Positions 31,775 through 43,263 of a stretch of 64,000 nt of DNA are shown here, one piece after another; within the stretch, counting starts at the first letter, position 1, and each line of letters starts with the position of its first letter. The position numbers and the translations under genes were made by a program. Origin of the DNA: Sorex araneus (Eukaryota > Chordata > Mammalia > Eulipotyphla > Soricidae); the NCBI RefSeq assembly GCF_027595985.1, contig NC_073305.1:86236626-86300625 (forward strand). Direction: 5' to 3'. The notes beneath the pieces were generated by a model. It saw only the letters and a list, made by a program, of their open reading frames with translations, had not been told where the DNA came from and made no database searches.

Positions 31775-31814
<40 letters not shown>

Positions 31815-31984
31815 GTTTTAACTAAACAAAAGAAAACAAGGATTCTTAAGATTTGTTCATGTGTTTTCATTATGTATAAGAAACCAATCGATAGAAGTCT
31901 TAGTAAGGATGTCTTATAATTGCATCTTTGATAGATTTACTTACATCTCACTTTCTAATTTTTTGACTCACCCTTCTCACTGTT
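30535..31984. other. Mostly unique sequence
   Basis: Includes the (GAT)n at 31775. No gene, SINE or L1 recognised. Confidence 0.4.
31775..31814. repeat. (GAT)n microsatellite
   Basis: About 12 GAT triplets. No SINE body is attached here, unlike the GAT-rich end of the element-C copy at 63.8 kb. Confidence 0.96.
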
Positions 31985-32011
31985 TTAAAAGTTATTTTAG
32001 AAGAGTGTAAC

Positions 32012-32457
32012 CTATTGGACAAGATCTGAGGGTTAAAAGTAGGTAAAGGATATTTGTGATAACCTTTAAGTGTTGCTACTGCAAACCACAATGCCCAAAA
32101 GGTGAGAGAGAGAGAAAGTAGAGAGAGAGGGAGAGAGAGAGAGAGGGAGAGAGAGGGAGACGGAGAGGGAGAGAGAGAGGGAGAGGGAGAGGGAGAGGGA
32201 GAGATAGAAAGGGAGACAAGAGAGAGAAAAGCACTTGCCATAGAACCAGGCACTGAGTGGGACGGGTGATGAGAGGGAACCTGGGGACACTGGTGCTGGG
32301 AAATATACACTGGTGGAGGGATAGGTGGGAACATTGGTAGTAGAAAATGCTCACTGTTGGAGGTATGGGTGTTTGATCCTTGTATGACTGAAAATTCAAT
32401 CATTGTAACTGTATCTCACAGGGATTCGGTAAAAAAAAATTAAATTTAAAAATTAAA
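32012..32457 (+). mobile_element. Young L1 3'-UTR insertion with GA expansion
   Basis: AAGAGTGTAAC is duplicated exactly at 32001-32011 and 32457-32467 (one shared tail base). Inside: GACAAGATCTGAGGG, CAAACCACAATGCCCAAAAG, a 115-base GA/GGGA tract, CTTGCCATAGAACCAGG, two imperfect copies of a CACTGGTGGAGG..GGTGGGAACATTGG block, and an A-rich end. Confidence 0.93.
32104..32230. repeat. GA/GGGA purine tract in L1 3' UTR
   Basis: GAGAGA and GGGAGA units. Conceptual translation gives Ser/Leu repeats that are not genes. Confidence 0.96.
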
Positions 32458-32539
32458 AGAGTGTAACATCACTCTTAGTAATGCACAGAACATTTAATGT
32501 AAGTTTGCTCATTCTGAACTAAAATTTTATTACCCAAGT

Positions 32540-32697
32540 GGTGGAGCACACGTAGCTATGCTCAGGGCATATTCCTGGCTCTGTGCTCAGTATCACTCAT
32601 GGTGGTGCTTGGGACCACGTGTGGTGCCATGAATCACACTGTGCTTGGCAGCCACATGCAAAGCAAGTACCTATTCCCTACACTATTTCTGGATCAA
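32540..32697 (-). repeat. Diverged SINE-A
   Basis: GCTATGCTCAGGGCATATTCCTGGCTCTGTGCTCAG, GTGGTGCCATGAATCACAC and GCAAGTACCTATTCCCTACACTATTTCTGG in minus-strand order. Confidence 0.8.
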
Positions 32698-33104
32698 CCC
32701 CTTATATGTTATAACAAATATTATTTTAACATACGTAATTAGGATACGGGATAGACATAATCTGCTATAAAAGAGAAAATGCGATAAAACTTGATTCTGT
32801 TTTATCATTGCAGAGGGTTTCATAGAAAAAAAATTACTCAATGCATCCTGGAATTCTACCTTCTTTAATCAAACAAACAGAGAGCACCTCCCAAACTTCA
32901 CTGGAAGCTACTAATGCTCCCTTGAACGGTTCCTGTACAACCACCCTCCCTGGGGTACATTATCACCTGCTTTGAGACACATTGGTTAGAGGAATCTCTC
33001 ACTTCATAACATGGTAGAAGCACAGTGCAAATTATAGACATGTGAGTTAAATCATATAAATAAGTTGAGAGATTATTTTAAATGAAATTAATCAAGCCAG
33101 TTGT

Positions 33105-33262
33105 TTCAGGGGCCATATCCTATTATACTCAAGCTTTCCTCTCTGTTCTATGCCAGGAATCACTACTGGTAGTGTTCAGGGACCACGTGGTGTTGGGTCT
33201 GAACCCGGATTCTCCATGTGCATCACAAGTGCCTTAATCCTGATACTGTCTCTCTGCCCTAC
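33105..33262 (-). repeat. Diverged SINE-A
   Basis: AGGAATCACTACTGGTAGTGTTCAGGGACCAC and TGGGTCTGAACCCGGATTC keep the minus-strand body order. Confidence 0.65.
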
Positions 33263-33264
33263 AA

Positions 33265-33740
33265 CTTGCTATTTTAAATCATTAGAATCACACAGTTTGG
33301 GGCAAACTAGGAGAAACTGGAAAGTATCCTGCTGAGCGAAATTAGTCAGAGGCAAAAGAACAAATGCAGAATGATCTCACTCATCTGTGGATAGAGAGAA
33401 ACAGTTCAGAAATATGGACCATATCATCAATGATAAACCTTAGATACTTGAATACTAATTTGAAAGTGCCAGATTTGGTGTGTGTGGGGGGGGGGGTGAG
33501 GTTGAATAGGTTGCTGAGAAATAACATGGGGATATTGGAAGGTCTCAAACACGTGATGCTAAGGGAGATAACAGTATGCACCCAAACAATAAGAGTCCAT
33601 CAATAAATAATGGTGGGCAAGGGTTAAAGGTTATTCTATGGGGATCATGCAGGAACATTGTACCTCAATACCAGGAACTTGAAACCCTATAACCTAAACT
33701 CTGTTACAACTTAAAACATAAATAAACTTTTATAAATAAA
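33265..33740 (+). mobile_element. Old L1, ORF2 end and 3' UTR
   Basis: GAGCGAAATTAGTCAGAGGC, AAAGAACAAATGCAGAATGATCTCACTCATCTGTGG corresponds to the conserved nucleotide block after L1 ORF2. The downstream part ends with ACTTAAAACATAAATAAAC. Confidence 0.7.
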
Positions 33741-33847
33741 TTCATAAGTTAGGAGCAACAAAAATAACGGGTTTTGAAGTAGTCTAGCAAAAGCCCCCTG
33801 AAAGAGTGGCCAGTTAAGACCCTAATTTCAAAAGCCTAGTGGGCTGA

Positions 33848-34080
33848 TGGGCTAGAGCGATAGCACAGCGGTAGGGCATTCGCCTTGCACGCAGCAGACC
33901 TGTGTTAAATTCCTCCGCCCCTCTCGGAGAGCCCTGCAAGCTACTGAGGGTATCTCGCCCGCACGGCAGAGCCTGGCAAGCTACCCGTGGCGTATTCGAT
34001 AGGCCAAAAACAGCAAAAAATCTCATGATGGAGACTTTACTGGTGCCCGCTTGAGCAAATTGATGAGCAACGAGATGACA
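33848..34080 (+). repeat. SINE-B, close to consensus
   Basis: GGGCTAGAGCGATAGCACAGCGG head, CCTCTCGGAGAGCCCTGCAAGCTACTG, GGCAAGCTACCCGTGGCGTATTCGATAGG and end GAGCAACGAGATGACA. It stops before the usual GTGATACAG repeat, directly abutting the next SINE-A piece. Confidence 0.9.
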
Positions 34081-34205
34081 TACACAGAATCTCCAGGGTT
34101 TGATCCCTGGCACCACATCGTCCCTCAGCTCTACCTGGAGCAACCTCAGAGCACAATTTTGTGAGTAGGGCCCAAGTGCTCTCAGGTGTGGCCCAACCTC
34201 AGTTA
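34081..34205 (+). repeat. Headless SINE-A
   Basis: CCAGGGTTTGATCCCTGGCACCACATCG, GAGCAACCTCAGAGCACAATTTTGTGAGTAGG. The head is absent, probably displaced or lost at the SINE-B junction. Confidence 0.65.
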
Positions 34206-34214
34206 AGAGAATAA

Positions 34215-34410
34215 ATTTATTAACTTGGAGGTTAGGGAGATAGTATAGGGGAGGAAGGTGCCAGCCCTGGATCTATCTATCCCCTGTACCACCTACTTCC
34301 CTGAATATGACCAGGAGCAACCCCTGAGCACAGAGCCAGGGATAGCCCTAAACATATTGACTAGTCCAGCACTTTGGAAAATTAGCACTGCTGGGTGAGA
34401 CCCAACTCCC
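34215..34410 (+). repeat. Old SINE-A
   Basis: GGAGGTTAGGGAGATAGTATAGG head, GAGCAACCCCTGAGCACAGAGCCAGGGATAGCCC body. Confidence 0.72.
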
Positions 34411-35915
34411 ACTTCCTAAACTCAAATTAAATTTATTAATGGGAATATGAATAAAATGTATTTTATGTGATAGCTATGGATTTACTTGAGTATTGGAAAA
34501 TTCATTATTGGCTCAAATTTTATCTTTTTTTTCAGTTTGGTATGGAAACAATGTGAATTTGTTCTATTTTTAAGGTAATCATGCTTTAAAAGTCCAAGTT
34601 AAGATATTTTTCAACGTAGATACCACTTGTCAAAAATCCAGTCAAGTTGGTAATTGTACACATTTTCACACCAAGAATGAAGCAACTATATTTCTAATGC
34701 TATTTCAAGGCATTGTATCAGATTTAAGATCTTTATTATCTCTGAGACAGAGCAGCATGTAGATAAATGTGCTGATGTTCCAAGTTCCCAAAGAATGTGG
34801 TCAATTATTGCATCGCTATGAATCTTGCACAGGCACCAAACACCAATGCATAGGACATAGCTAAACCGGCTTCTGATTTCTCAATCTCCTCTCATTCCCC
34901 TTTGCCCCTGAAATTTTCCCCTTCTCTCTCTTGAATGTTCATTTTGAAGATATACTTTTCCCTGGGATTAAAATAGGGTTTGCATTTTAAATTTTCATTT
35001 ACCAAACAGAAAAATATTTTGCTAGAAGGGAATGGTATTAAGGAGAAATGATTTTTTTGTGTGCCCCGAGGCTTGGCATAGGCAGGATTTGATTTGCTAT
35101 GTTCAGCTGGAATCTGGATTGATACGCAGAGATGAGAGGGGGTGTTTAATAAAATTTACATTTCATTTTCTCACTTGACACCAGTCTCCTGTCACTCAGA
35201 GAACTGATAGGAATGCTGCAAATAACTTTTGTCAGAATCTAGTTGGGGAAACAGACTGGAAAATGAGAAGAACAAAAAGAAAGAGAGTGGGAGGAGGGAG
35301 GAAGAGAGCAGGCACGTACACGAGAGACAAACTTGGACTTGGTTCCTTCTTCTGGTTCCAGTGATAGAAGCAAGATAGAAACAAGTCTACTGTGGCAGGA
35401 AGACAGGAGAGCTGGCTGTTGTCCACAGAAGGAGCAAGTATGGCAACTGAAGATGGGACTTGGAGAGCGTCTGGGAAGCTAAGTGATGCAGCAGCTGCTG
35501 TCAGAAGTCTGTTGCACTGCGGGGATGGAGGTGTCTGAGGCTTGAATGTGGAGTATAAGCTTCTGAAGATGGGAAGTGATCCATGTCTGTTGCAAAAGGA
35601 TTAAGAGACAGGAACAAAGACAAGAAGAACCAGGCTCCTCTTTTCTTCAGCGAGGCCGTGGTAGCTGTAGCTAAGACATATGTCACTTCGCAGCATTTTA
35701 TCAATAACAGATCATGTGTACTCTGGTGGATCCCTGTAGACTACACATCCAGATTTGTTGAAGTGCACTGATTAGACTCACTCAATGACACACTCTGACA
35801 TACTTCTCAGAATTTATTCCCATAGTGAAGCAAAGCACGGCTGCAATTTTCTACTGCTGCATAATAAATTACTACCAACTTGGTGGCTTAAAACAAATTC
35901 CACAGGAGATCATAT
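34411..35915. other. Repeat-poor sequence
   Basis: Mostly unique. 35855-35910 (TACTGCTGCATAATAAATTACTACC, GGTGGCTTAAAACAA) looks like a fragment of an ancient mammalian repeat whose family I do not name. Purine-rich 35260-35320. No exon-like segment recognised. Confidence 0.4.
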
Positions 35916-35917
35916 GA

Positions 35918-36015
35918 TGGGTGAAGTTTTTGCATTGCACATGACCTACCTGGTTTTGATCCCCAGTACTACATATGGTTTCTGAGCACTGCCAGGACTG
36001 ATTCCTGTCATAAGC
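35918..36015 (+). repeat. SINE-A fragment
   Basis: GCATTGCACATGACCTACCTGG, GATCCCCAGTACTACATATGG, GAGCACTGCCAGGACTGATTCC. Both ends are missing. Confidence 0.65.
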
Positions 36016-36031
36016 TAATTTTATTTCTTCA

Positions 36032-36283
36032 CTGGGGCTGGAGTGATAGCACAGCAGGTAGGGGTTTGCCTTGCATGCGGCCAACCCTGGTTTAATTCCT
36101 CCATCCCTCTTGGAGAGCCTAGATAGCTACCGAAAGTATCCTGCTTGCTCGGCAGAGCCTGGCAAGCTACCCATGGTGTATTTGATATGCCAAAAACAGT
36201 AACAACAGGTCTCACAATGGAGATGTTACTGATGCCCATTCAAGCAAATCGATGAACAATGGGATGACAGTGCTACAGTACTT
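36032..36283 (+). repeat. SINE-B
   Basis: CACTGGGGCTGGAGTGATAGCAC head to GAACAATGGGATGACAGTGCTACAGTAC tail; complete. Confidence 0.92.
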
Positions 36284-36354
36284 TATATTTAAATGTGTAG
36301 GTAAAATCATACCATAAATAATATTTTAGATGGATGAATCTGTTTATCTTGATT

Positions 36355-36500
36355 TGAGGGCCACACATATGGCAATTTTCAAGGAAAACTCTCAGTTTTG
36401 TGCTCAAGGGTCTGTCCTGGCAGTATTCAGAGGAACAGGAAGTGACTTAAACTCAAGCCTCCAGTAGACAAAGCCCATTGATATCTTATTCCTCTGGCCC
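36355..36500 (-). repeat. Old SINE-A
   Basis: GAGGGCCACACATATGGCAATTTTCAAGG, TGTGCTCAAGGGTCTGTCCTGGCAGTATTCAGAGG in minus-strand order. Confidence 0.6.
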
Positions 36501-37044
36501 TAATTTTGCAACTTAATAAAGCAACTTGAGTAGCATTAGATAGAGGAAATTTTTAGAAATAAACATATATAGTCTAGGCATATTTTTAATTTTTGCCATG
36601 CACAAAAGTCTAAGAGTTTGACAGCTGGTTGTTAATTCACCCTTAGGTGGAGAGAAGTTTTCCTTATATTTTTCATAAGAAAATTGACTCTTGGTAGAGC
36701 TATTAATTTCATATTTTAAAACATGGTATAATAATGAATGAGTCATTATTGCAACACTGAAATAATATGATAAAATAAGTTAATTTTCACAATTCTGGTA
36801 AATTCTATAATATCTAAAAAGTTCATTAAGTAATTCTTGTATTTCAAATCAGATAAGGTTGTTGGGCAAAAGATCTCTTTTCTTAAGTTGATCTAAGCAA
36901 AGAGAGATCTCTGGTCAGTTCTTAGGTATAAATATATCAACTGTGAAAAGATTATTTGTCAAAACTTAAGTCTTTCTTTTGTATTCTACCAATTAAGCCC
37001 TACTTAACATTATGGGGGAAAATATTGCCCTGTTTAAAAGTAGT
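36501..37044. other. Unique AT-rich sequence
   Basis: No repeat or exon recognised. Confidence 0.4.
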
Positions 37045-37195
37045 ATTTTGGGGTACTAAGGGATAGTTCAGTTGAAAGGCTCCTGCCATGCATTTGTGAG
37101 TTAGCAAGTTTGGTCCTTCACATTATAATCCTAGCAACAATACCACCTGGGATTCCCAGCACCGTAACAAAAAGTGTGATTTCTGACCACTATTG
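37045..37195 (+). repeat. Very old SINE-A
   Basis: GGGTACTAAGGGATAGTTCAG..AAAGGCTCCTGCC and GATTCCCAGCACCG recall the SINE-A head and body. Confidence 0.45.
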
Positions 37196-38122
37196 CATAG
37201 TGTGTGCTAACATTGTAACTAAAGTGTGCAACCCACATTAATCATAATGAAAATATGCCTGAGCGTCAAAACTAATGAATGCAAGCCCTGTTGAGCATGT
37301 GTGCAAACATCACAATTAAATGCGTAACCGTGGTTAGCACCACAATCAAGTGAGTACAGTAACAACACCGAGAGCAACAATGGAAAGAAAGGCAATAATT
37401 TTTTTAAGTTATATTTTGGGAATGTTTTTCTTAAATACCTGCAATTAGTCAAAGTACTCCTGTGTAAGCTGAAACAAACAGTTCACAGTGGAATAATTCT
37501 GCTCATAGTCTTTTCAAAATTGATATTGAATATATTATAAGCTCTGGAATCAAAATGTAGAATAAATGCATGAATTTTAAATGACCGAAGTAATTAAAAT
37601 CCTTTACTGTTATCTACACATAAAATTTTATAGAAGCTTGATTGAATAATATTTGCATGTGATTTACATTCAATTTCCCCACACTCACTTTGCAGGGAGA
37701 CAGTATATATTTCAATGTATAGTCATTCCACGTATTTGGAGTTAGAATGCTAGATGAAAAGAAGTCCTTCAATTGAACAACAAAAAACAATTCGTGGAAG
37801 TGCTGGGCTTTGAGGAAACTAAGGGGCCTCTTGGTACTACTGCAATCTCACTGGGTGTTAATAAGGATCAGTAAGCCATAGGAAACAACTATGGTCAGAT
37901 TGGCTCAGTTGGAGAGACATGAACTCCAGTCCCATGCTCTCCCTATGCAAAATCCCTGAAACTTGAGACATGCTTGAAACTGCCTGATTCCCTTCATCTT
38001 TTCTTCCACAATTGAACATTTATAAAATTTTAGCAACATTTTAAAAAAACTTTTAGTATTTTAGCATCTTCAACACCTTATGTCAAAGGATTCTGTCACA
38101 TGGGAAAAAAACATAAATGGGA
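37196..38122. other. Unique AT-rich sequence
   Basis: Nothing recognised beyond short A/T runs. Confidence 0.4.
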
Positions 38123-38135
38123 AGCAAATAGATAC

Positions 38136-38314
38136 TTTTTTTTTGTTTTTGTTTCTGGGTCACACCTGGCATTGCACAGGGGTTACTCCTGGCTCATACA
38201 CTCAAGAATTACTCCTGGTGGTATTCCGGGGACCATATGGGATGCTGGAAATCGAAGCCGGGTTGGCCACGTGCAAGGCAAACACCCTACCACCTGTGAT
38301 ATAGCTGCAGCCCC
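38136..38314 (-). repeat. SINE-A with TSD
   Basis: T-run, GGGTCACACCTGGCATTGCACAGGGG, GGACCATATGGGATGCTGGAAATCG, ending ATATAGCTGCAGCCCC. GCAA(A/G)TAG(A/T)(T/G)AC flanks at 38124-38135 and 38315-38326. Confidence 0.92.
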
Positions 38315-38734
38315 GCAAGTAGTGACGTTGAAATAATAACAGAACAAGACACTTATTATTATTTATTAATTATAAAGAAAAAGCTTGTTTCTATTGAGTT
38401 ATTTAACTAACCATGTGATATTCTGAAGATGGTTAGAATATCTTGGTCTGTGGTGACGTATTATTTAATCAACTCATCTCCAGACATGAATGGCCAAAAG
38501 ATATCATTTCTTTGCTTCTAACATCCATCTAATTTTCCCTACCATCTTTTACTTTTAAGAAAAATATAACACTAGCTTAACTACATATGGACTTGGAGAC
38601 TCTAAATTGACTAAAATTAAATACCACTGGACCTCTCTAAAGTTGTTCTGTATAGTTCTAACTTTAAAACATGTATTAAAGAAACATAATTTTTAAAGTT
38701 ATTCATAGTGTTGTGTATATTTAGCTATACCATG

Positions 38735-38900
38735 TGGATCACAAAGATATGGTATATGTACACAATGAAATACTACATAGTTACAAGGAAAGATAAGAAC
38801 ATATGATTTGCTAAACATGGATGAAACTAGAAATATCATATTATATAAAGTTAACCAAAAGAAGACAAACACAGGATGAACTCACTTATAATTTTTATCC
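38735..38900 (+). mobile_element. Old L1 ORF2 C-terminal fragment
   Basis: GATATGGTATATGTACACAATGAAATACTACATAG, ACATGGATGAAACTAGAAATATCAT, and AGACAAACACAGGATGAACTCACTTATA are the conserved L1 ORF2 end. Sequence to about 39300 may be its 3' UTR but I cannot confirm it. Confidence 0.75.
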
Positions 38901-40974
38901 AGGTACAAATATCTATTCTGGCCGTCAATATGAAGACTTTTGGTAGAATTATTACAAGGATTATGTTTGTTTCCAAGCAGAGTTAAAATCTGCCAAAGTT
39001 CTCTTCCAGAAAACACAGGTTTTTTTGTGTGTGTTTTTGGCACATGGAGGACGGATAAGAATGTAGAAGATGGATAAAGATGGAATTTAGAAAGAACAAA
39101 ATGTGAGGGTGAGATATAAAGAGGAGTCATGGTTGACCTCTGAATTTGTGCTCTTAATGAGGTGATTTGCATTATGCTAACCACATTGTGGTAATTCTCA
39201 GTAGTCAACTGAAAAAAAAATGCTGCAGAATTAAGGAATAACCTGGGATGAAATTTGAGGCCAAGAGCAAAAAACTGTAGTGAAAGATATATGTGGAAAA
39301 ATCTCATCAGACAATGCTAATTTTATAATCCTCAGATGCCTCAACTTCTGATACATTCATATATTAAAAGTACTAGCTCATGAGAAATAAATGGTTGTAA
39401 GAAATTTAGTCATGCAAATACAAATGACTTTGTAAACCAATAATCTAAAATATGAAAAGGTTATAGCAGAGATGAATTAAACTTAAAAAATACTGTCAAA
39501 ACTATCTAAATCATTTTTATTTTGTTATGTTTTCAAATACTGTTGGTAACAACAAAAAAAGTTTATTTTGCTTTGAAGGACTAATCATTCAGGCAAACCC
39601 TGAATTAGCTCAGAGTCAATTTCTACAGGGCAGATGTCCAGCAAGGCACTCCTTGAACATAGAGTGCCTGCATTGACATCTCTTGGAGAACATCAGCTTC
39701 AATATCTACTTGTTTCTCCTTAAGGATTCAAACTGTTTCATGGGAGACTGTTTACCTATTTGGGAGCTAACATTAAGAAGTAAGATGTCAACTAAATATC
39801 TAAAGAATGGAAAGAACATTCCTGTCAAGGAGAGGTAAGCTGAGCCAACTTTTTAATTGATCACCTGTAGATAATTACTTTCTGCTAGACCTCCAGTGGG
39901 GCTAATTACAGGGTACCATTATTTAAAATTTTGTAATGGAAGTTTGTGTTATATTTCTCTACTTCAATTCAAGTACAGGACATTCCTTTATTATTTCAGA
40001 CTAAAAAATTCTGCTTTATATTAAGGAAAATTGAAGAGCAACTTATTCTGGAAATTGGCTTTCCTCTCTCAGATAAGCTTTAATCTCTTGGGGTACCAAA
40101 AACTGTGTCTAAAACTAAGAACAAGGATGCTTAAAGGATCCTTTAGTTTCAATTCAGATGGTTGTCTGCAAATGTGGAATTCAGTGAAATCATCTTAAAC
40201 ACTTTCACCAATTTATCAATACCAGTAGACTCTCTACTATGGTGTCTATTAGAATTCTCAGCAGGCAGTTTTGAGAGGTTAGATATGAAATATTCTCTCT
40301 TCTGCCTTTAACTGAGCAGTCCTGTGCAATATCTTCTCCAAAGATAGAGTTCTATCATAAATGAGTTATCTTATAATACAGTTTGCCACCTGCTCTCTCC
40401 TTTCTCAATACACTTTTTTCCAGTTTAAATTTCAGCCAGTTATTAAGAAAAAACTGTTAGAAAATAACACTTTGGTTCATGAACAATTTTCTTCCCCAAA
40501 CTTACTACTTTTATATTTTTTTTCTGAGCTACAATCTAAGAAAAGCCCACAAGACTATAAATCTTCATATAATATACTCATGAATGATAAAATTTATTTT
40601 TATATACTATACGTTCCAATTAAAGATAAAATTTAAACCGTAAAATAAAATCAGATTCTTAAAAAAAAAAAAAGCAGAAAATTGCCTTGTAGTTAAAAAA
40701 AAAAAAAAATCCCTGACATATCAGGGAGGAATAAGGACTTCTGTCCTTGAAACAATTTTTCTAAGATAAAGAAATATTTTGCTCGAATACAGCAAAAATA
40801 AGCAGAGGATTCGTTTTTTTTCCATTACCCCTACTGTGAAACAAACCCACAGCATTATGGGTAATAATTCCAGAGGAAGCTTAAGGACAACCTCTACTGG
40901 TATGAATCAGTATTACATCATTATCAAGACTAAAGTGAGGAAGAATACTGGTATAAATTAAAAATAAGTAAAAC
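38901..40974. other. Unique AT-rich sequence
   Basis: No gene or named repeat recognised; A-runs at 40661-40710. Confidence 0.4.
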
Positions 40975-41795
40975 ATGAAGAAAATTGTCTTGCTAAATGG
41001 TGTTGGGAAATACAAATCACCATATTATAATATACATGAAATTTAAATTAAAACTGATAAAAAAACGTGTGTATCAGACTCTAAGTCATAAAATTCATTA
41101 AAAAAGCATAGACAAAACGGCATGTTACTGATTTCTGTTATATGTTTGGGAATTTATTTCAATCATAAGGGAAATAAAACCAAAACTAAACCAACAGATT
41201 GCATCAAACCATAAAGTTTCACATGATAAAACAGACTAATACTAAAACAAGAAGACTTTATATAGAAGAACTATCTGTACATCATAATCTAATAAGGGGC
41301 TGATATCCAAGATATATAAGTAATGCACAAAGCTCAATAAGAGTAAATAAAATAACTCCATGAATAAGGGTGGGGGGAAGTTTCACATCATGGAAAGCCA
41401 GATTGTACTAGGACCATGAAAAATATTATAATTTATTATCAGGAAAATTATATCAAAATAATAATGGGATATAAACTCATATCTGTGAGAATGTCCTACA
41501 TCAAAAAGGCCACAAAAAGTGACTGTGTGGTGTGGAGAAAAAAAATGAATGCTAATGTGCTGCTGGTGGGAACAAATTTAGCTTCTATTAAACAATTATC
41601 TAGCTATTTCCCAAATATTGTATTTTATATAGCAGTTCCACTCCCATGGGTCTATCTAAACACGAAATATCATCTCAAAATATATGTGCACCAATATTCT
41701 TTGCAGCACTTTTAACAATAGCCAAAATTAGTAATAGATTAAAAAATGGTAATAGAAAAACAAAAGGTAATAGTTAAAAAAGAAACATTGACCTG

Positions 41796-42465
41796 GATGT
41801 TCATTATTGCAGCACTGTTCACAATAGAAAAAATCTGGAAACAAGTGCTCTAGAGCAGATGACTGGTTAAAGAAACTTTGGTACATCTACACAATTGAAT
41901 ACTATGCAGTTGTTAGGAGAGATGAAGTCATGAAATTTGATTATTAATGGATAGACATAGAGAGTATCATGCTAAGTGAAATGAGTCAGAAAGAGAGGGA
42001 CAGACATAGAAGGACTGCACTCCTTTGTGGAGTATAAAATAACATAACATGAGGCTGACACCCAAGGACAGTAGATATAAGGGCCGGGAGGATTGCCCCA
42101 TAGCTGGAAGACTGCTTCATGAGTGGAGGGGAGAAGACAGAAGGAATAGAGAAGGGATCACTAAGAAAATGATGGCTGGAGGAACCAGTTGGGATGGGAG
42201 ATGCATGCCAAAAGTAGACAATGGACCAAAAGTGATGACCTCTCAGTGTCTGTGTTATAAGCCATAAGGTCCAAAAGTAGAGAGTATGGGGAATATTGTC
42301 TGCCATGAAGGCAGGGGGAGGGTAGGAAAGGGGGGGGTATACCGGAAATATTGGTGGTGGGGAATGTGCACTGGTGGAGGGATGGGTGTCTGATCATTGT
42401 GTGATTGTAACCCAAATGTGAAAGTGTGTAACTATCTCACAGTGATTCAATAAAATTTAAAAAAA
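41796..42465 (+). mobile_element. Young L1 3' end (ORF2 end and 3' UTR) with TSD
   Basis: ATTGACCTG is duplicated at 41787-41795 and 42466-42474. It starts in ORF2 (GATGTTCATTATTGCAGCACTG, GAATACTATGCAGTTG, AAGTGAAATGAGTCAGAAAGAG) and runs through the complete 3' UTR to GATTCAATAAAATTTAAAAAA. The inserted copy is 670 bp, 5'-truncated. Confidence 0.95.
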
Positions 42466-42474
42466 ATTGACCTG

Positions 42475-42640
42475 TAGAGATAGTATTGAGGATTAGGCTT
42501 CTTTCTGCACTTGGCCAATTCAGATTCTATCTCCAGCCACCCAGACTGTCCCCCAAACTCCACAGGTGTGATCCCTGTGCACAAAGTCAGGAGTAAGCCC
42601 TTAGAATCTCTAGTTGTGATCAAAAACAACAACAAAAAAG
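42475..42640 (+). repeat. Old SINE-A hosting the young L1
   Basis: TAGAGATAGTATTGAGGATTAGG head, CCCAAACTCCACAGGTGTGATCCCTG, CAAAGTCAGGAGTAAGCCC body, AACAACAACAAAAAAG tail. The first bases of its head lie in the TSD copy left of the L1. Confidence 0.75.
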
Positions 42641-42960
42641 TAGTTATTGTATATAACACAAAGGAAATATCCAAACTTCAGAAAAGATAAAATCTTGCTT
42701 TTTGCTATAACTTGGATAGACTTGGTAGAAGACATACCTGGTGAAATAAATCGAAAGGGATAAGATTAATATTGTATTATCTCACTTATATGTGATATAT
42801 AAAAACAAAGCAAGAAGGGAAGAGTCAGTGTCTAATGAAATAAAATTATTGGACTCTGACTGACCTGAATTACAGGGCAGGGAGTGTATACAAGGGACGA
42901 CTGTGAAGGGATATTGTTACTGTGGTAGTAATGGTGGTTGTGATGTGATGACATATTTTG

Positions 42961-43262
42961 AAGAGGCATTACATTTCCTCCTAAAATTAGAGAGAGATTT
43001 AGATGTCTAATCCTTATCTTTAATAAAATCGAGCAAAAATTTAATGGGAAGCTATAAATTGACTGACAATGTGGAATAGTGTCTGTGATAAATAGAAAAG
43101 AAATATCAGAAACTGCTTCATTCTCTAAGCATTTTTACGACTGCCTCTGACTTTATAATTGAAGATAACAGAGTCCATATTTTCCCATATATTGTCCCCA
43201 AAGATCAGTCAAGCCTGCTCAATATTAGGAAGCATATTGAACACTGCTTTTTAATCCAAAGG
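42961..43262. other. Unrecognised AT-rich sequence
   Basis: Follows the old L1 and precedes the open segment; no clear feature. No poly(A) stretch is left here that would mark a retrocopy tail. Confidence 0.35.
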
Positions 43263-43263
43263 T

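Larger units (their letters stand above)
40975..42960 (+). mobile_element. Old L1 ORF2, split by nested SINE-A and young L1
   Basis: Left part 40975-41745: AAATGGTGTTGGGAAATAC, GGGGCTGATATCCAAGATATATAAG, TGCTGGTGGGAACAAATTTAG and CACCAATATTCTTTGCAGCAC. Right part 42665-42960: GAAAAGATAAAATCTTGC, AACTTGGATAGACTTGGTAGAAGACAT, ATTGTATTATCTCACTTATATGTG. These are in ORF2 order with about 900 bp of later insertions between them. No open frame. Confidence 0.78.

Noticed and set aside
31775-31814. GAT repeat as the tail of another element C
   Set aside because: No SINE-B/C body precedes it on either strand.
31948-32403. 151-codon minus-strand frame rich in Ser/Leu/Pro
   Set aside because: Antisense translation of an L1 3' UTR with its GA expansion; no conserved domain.
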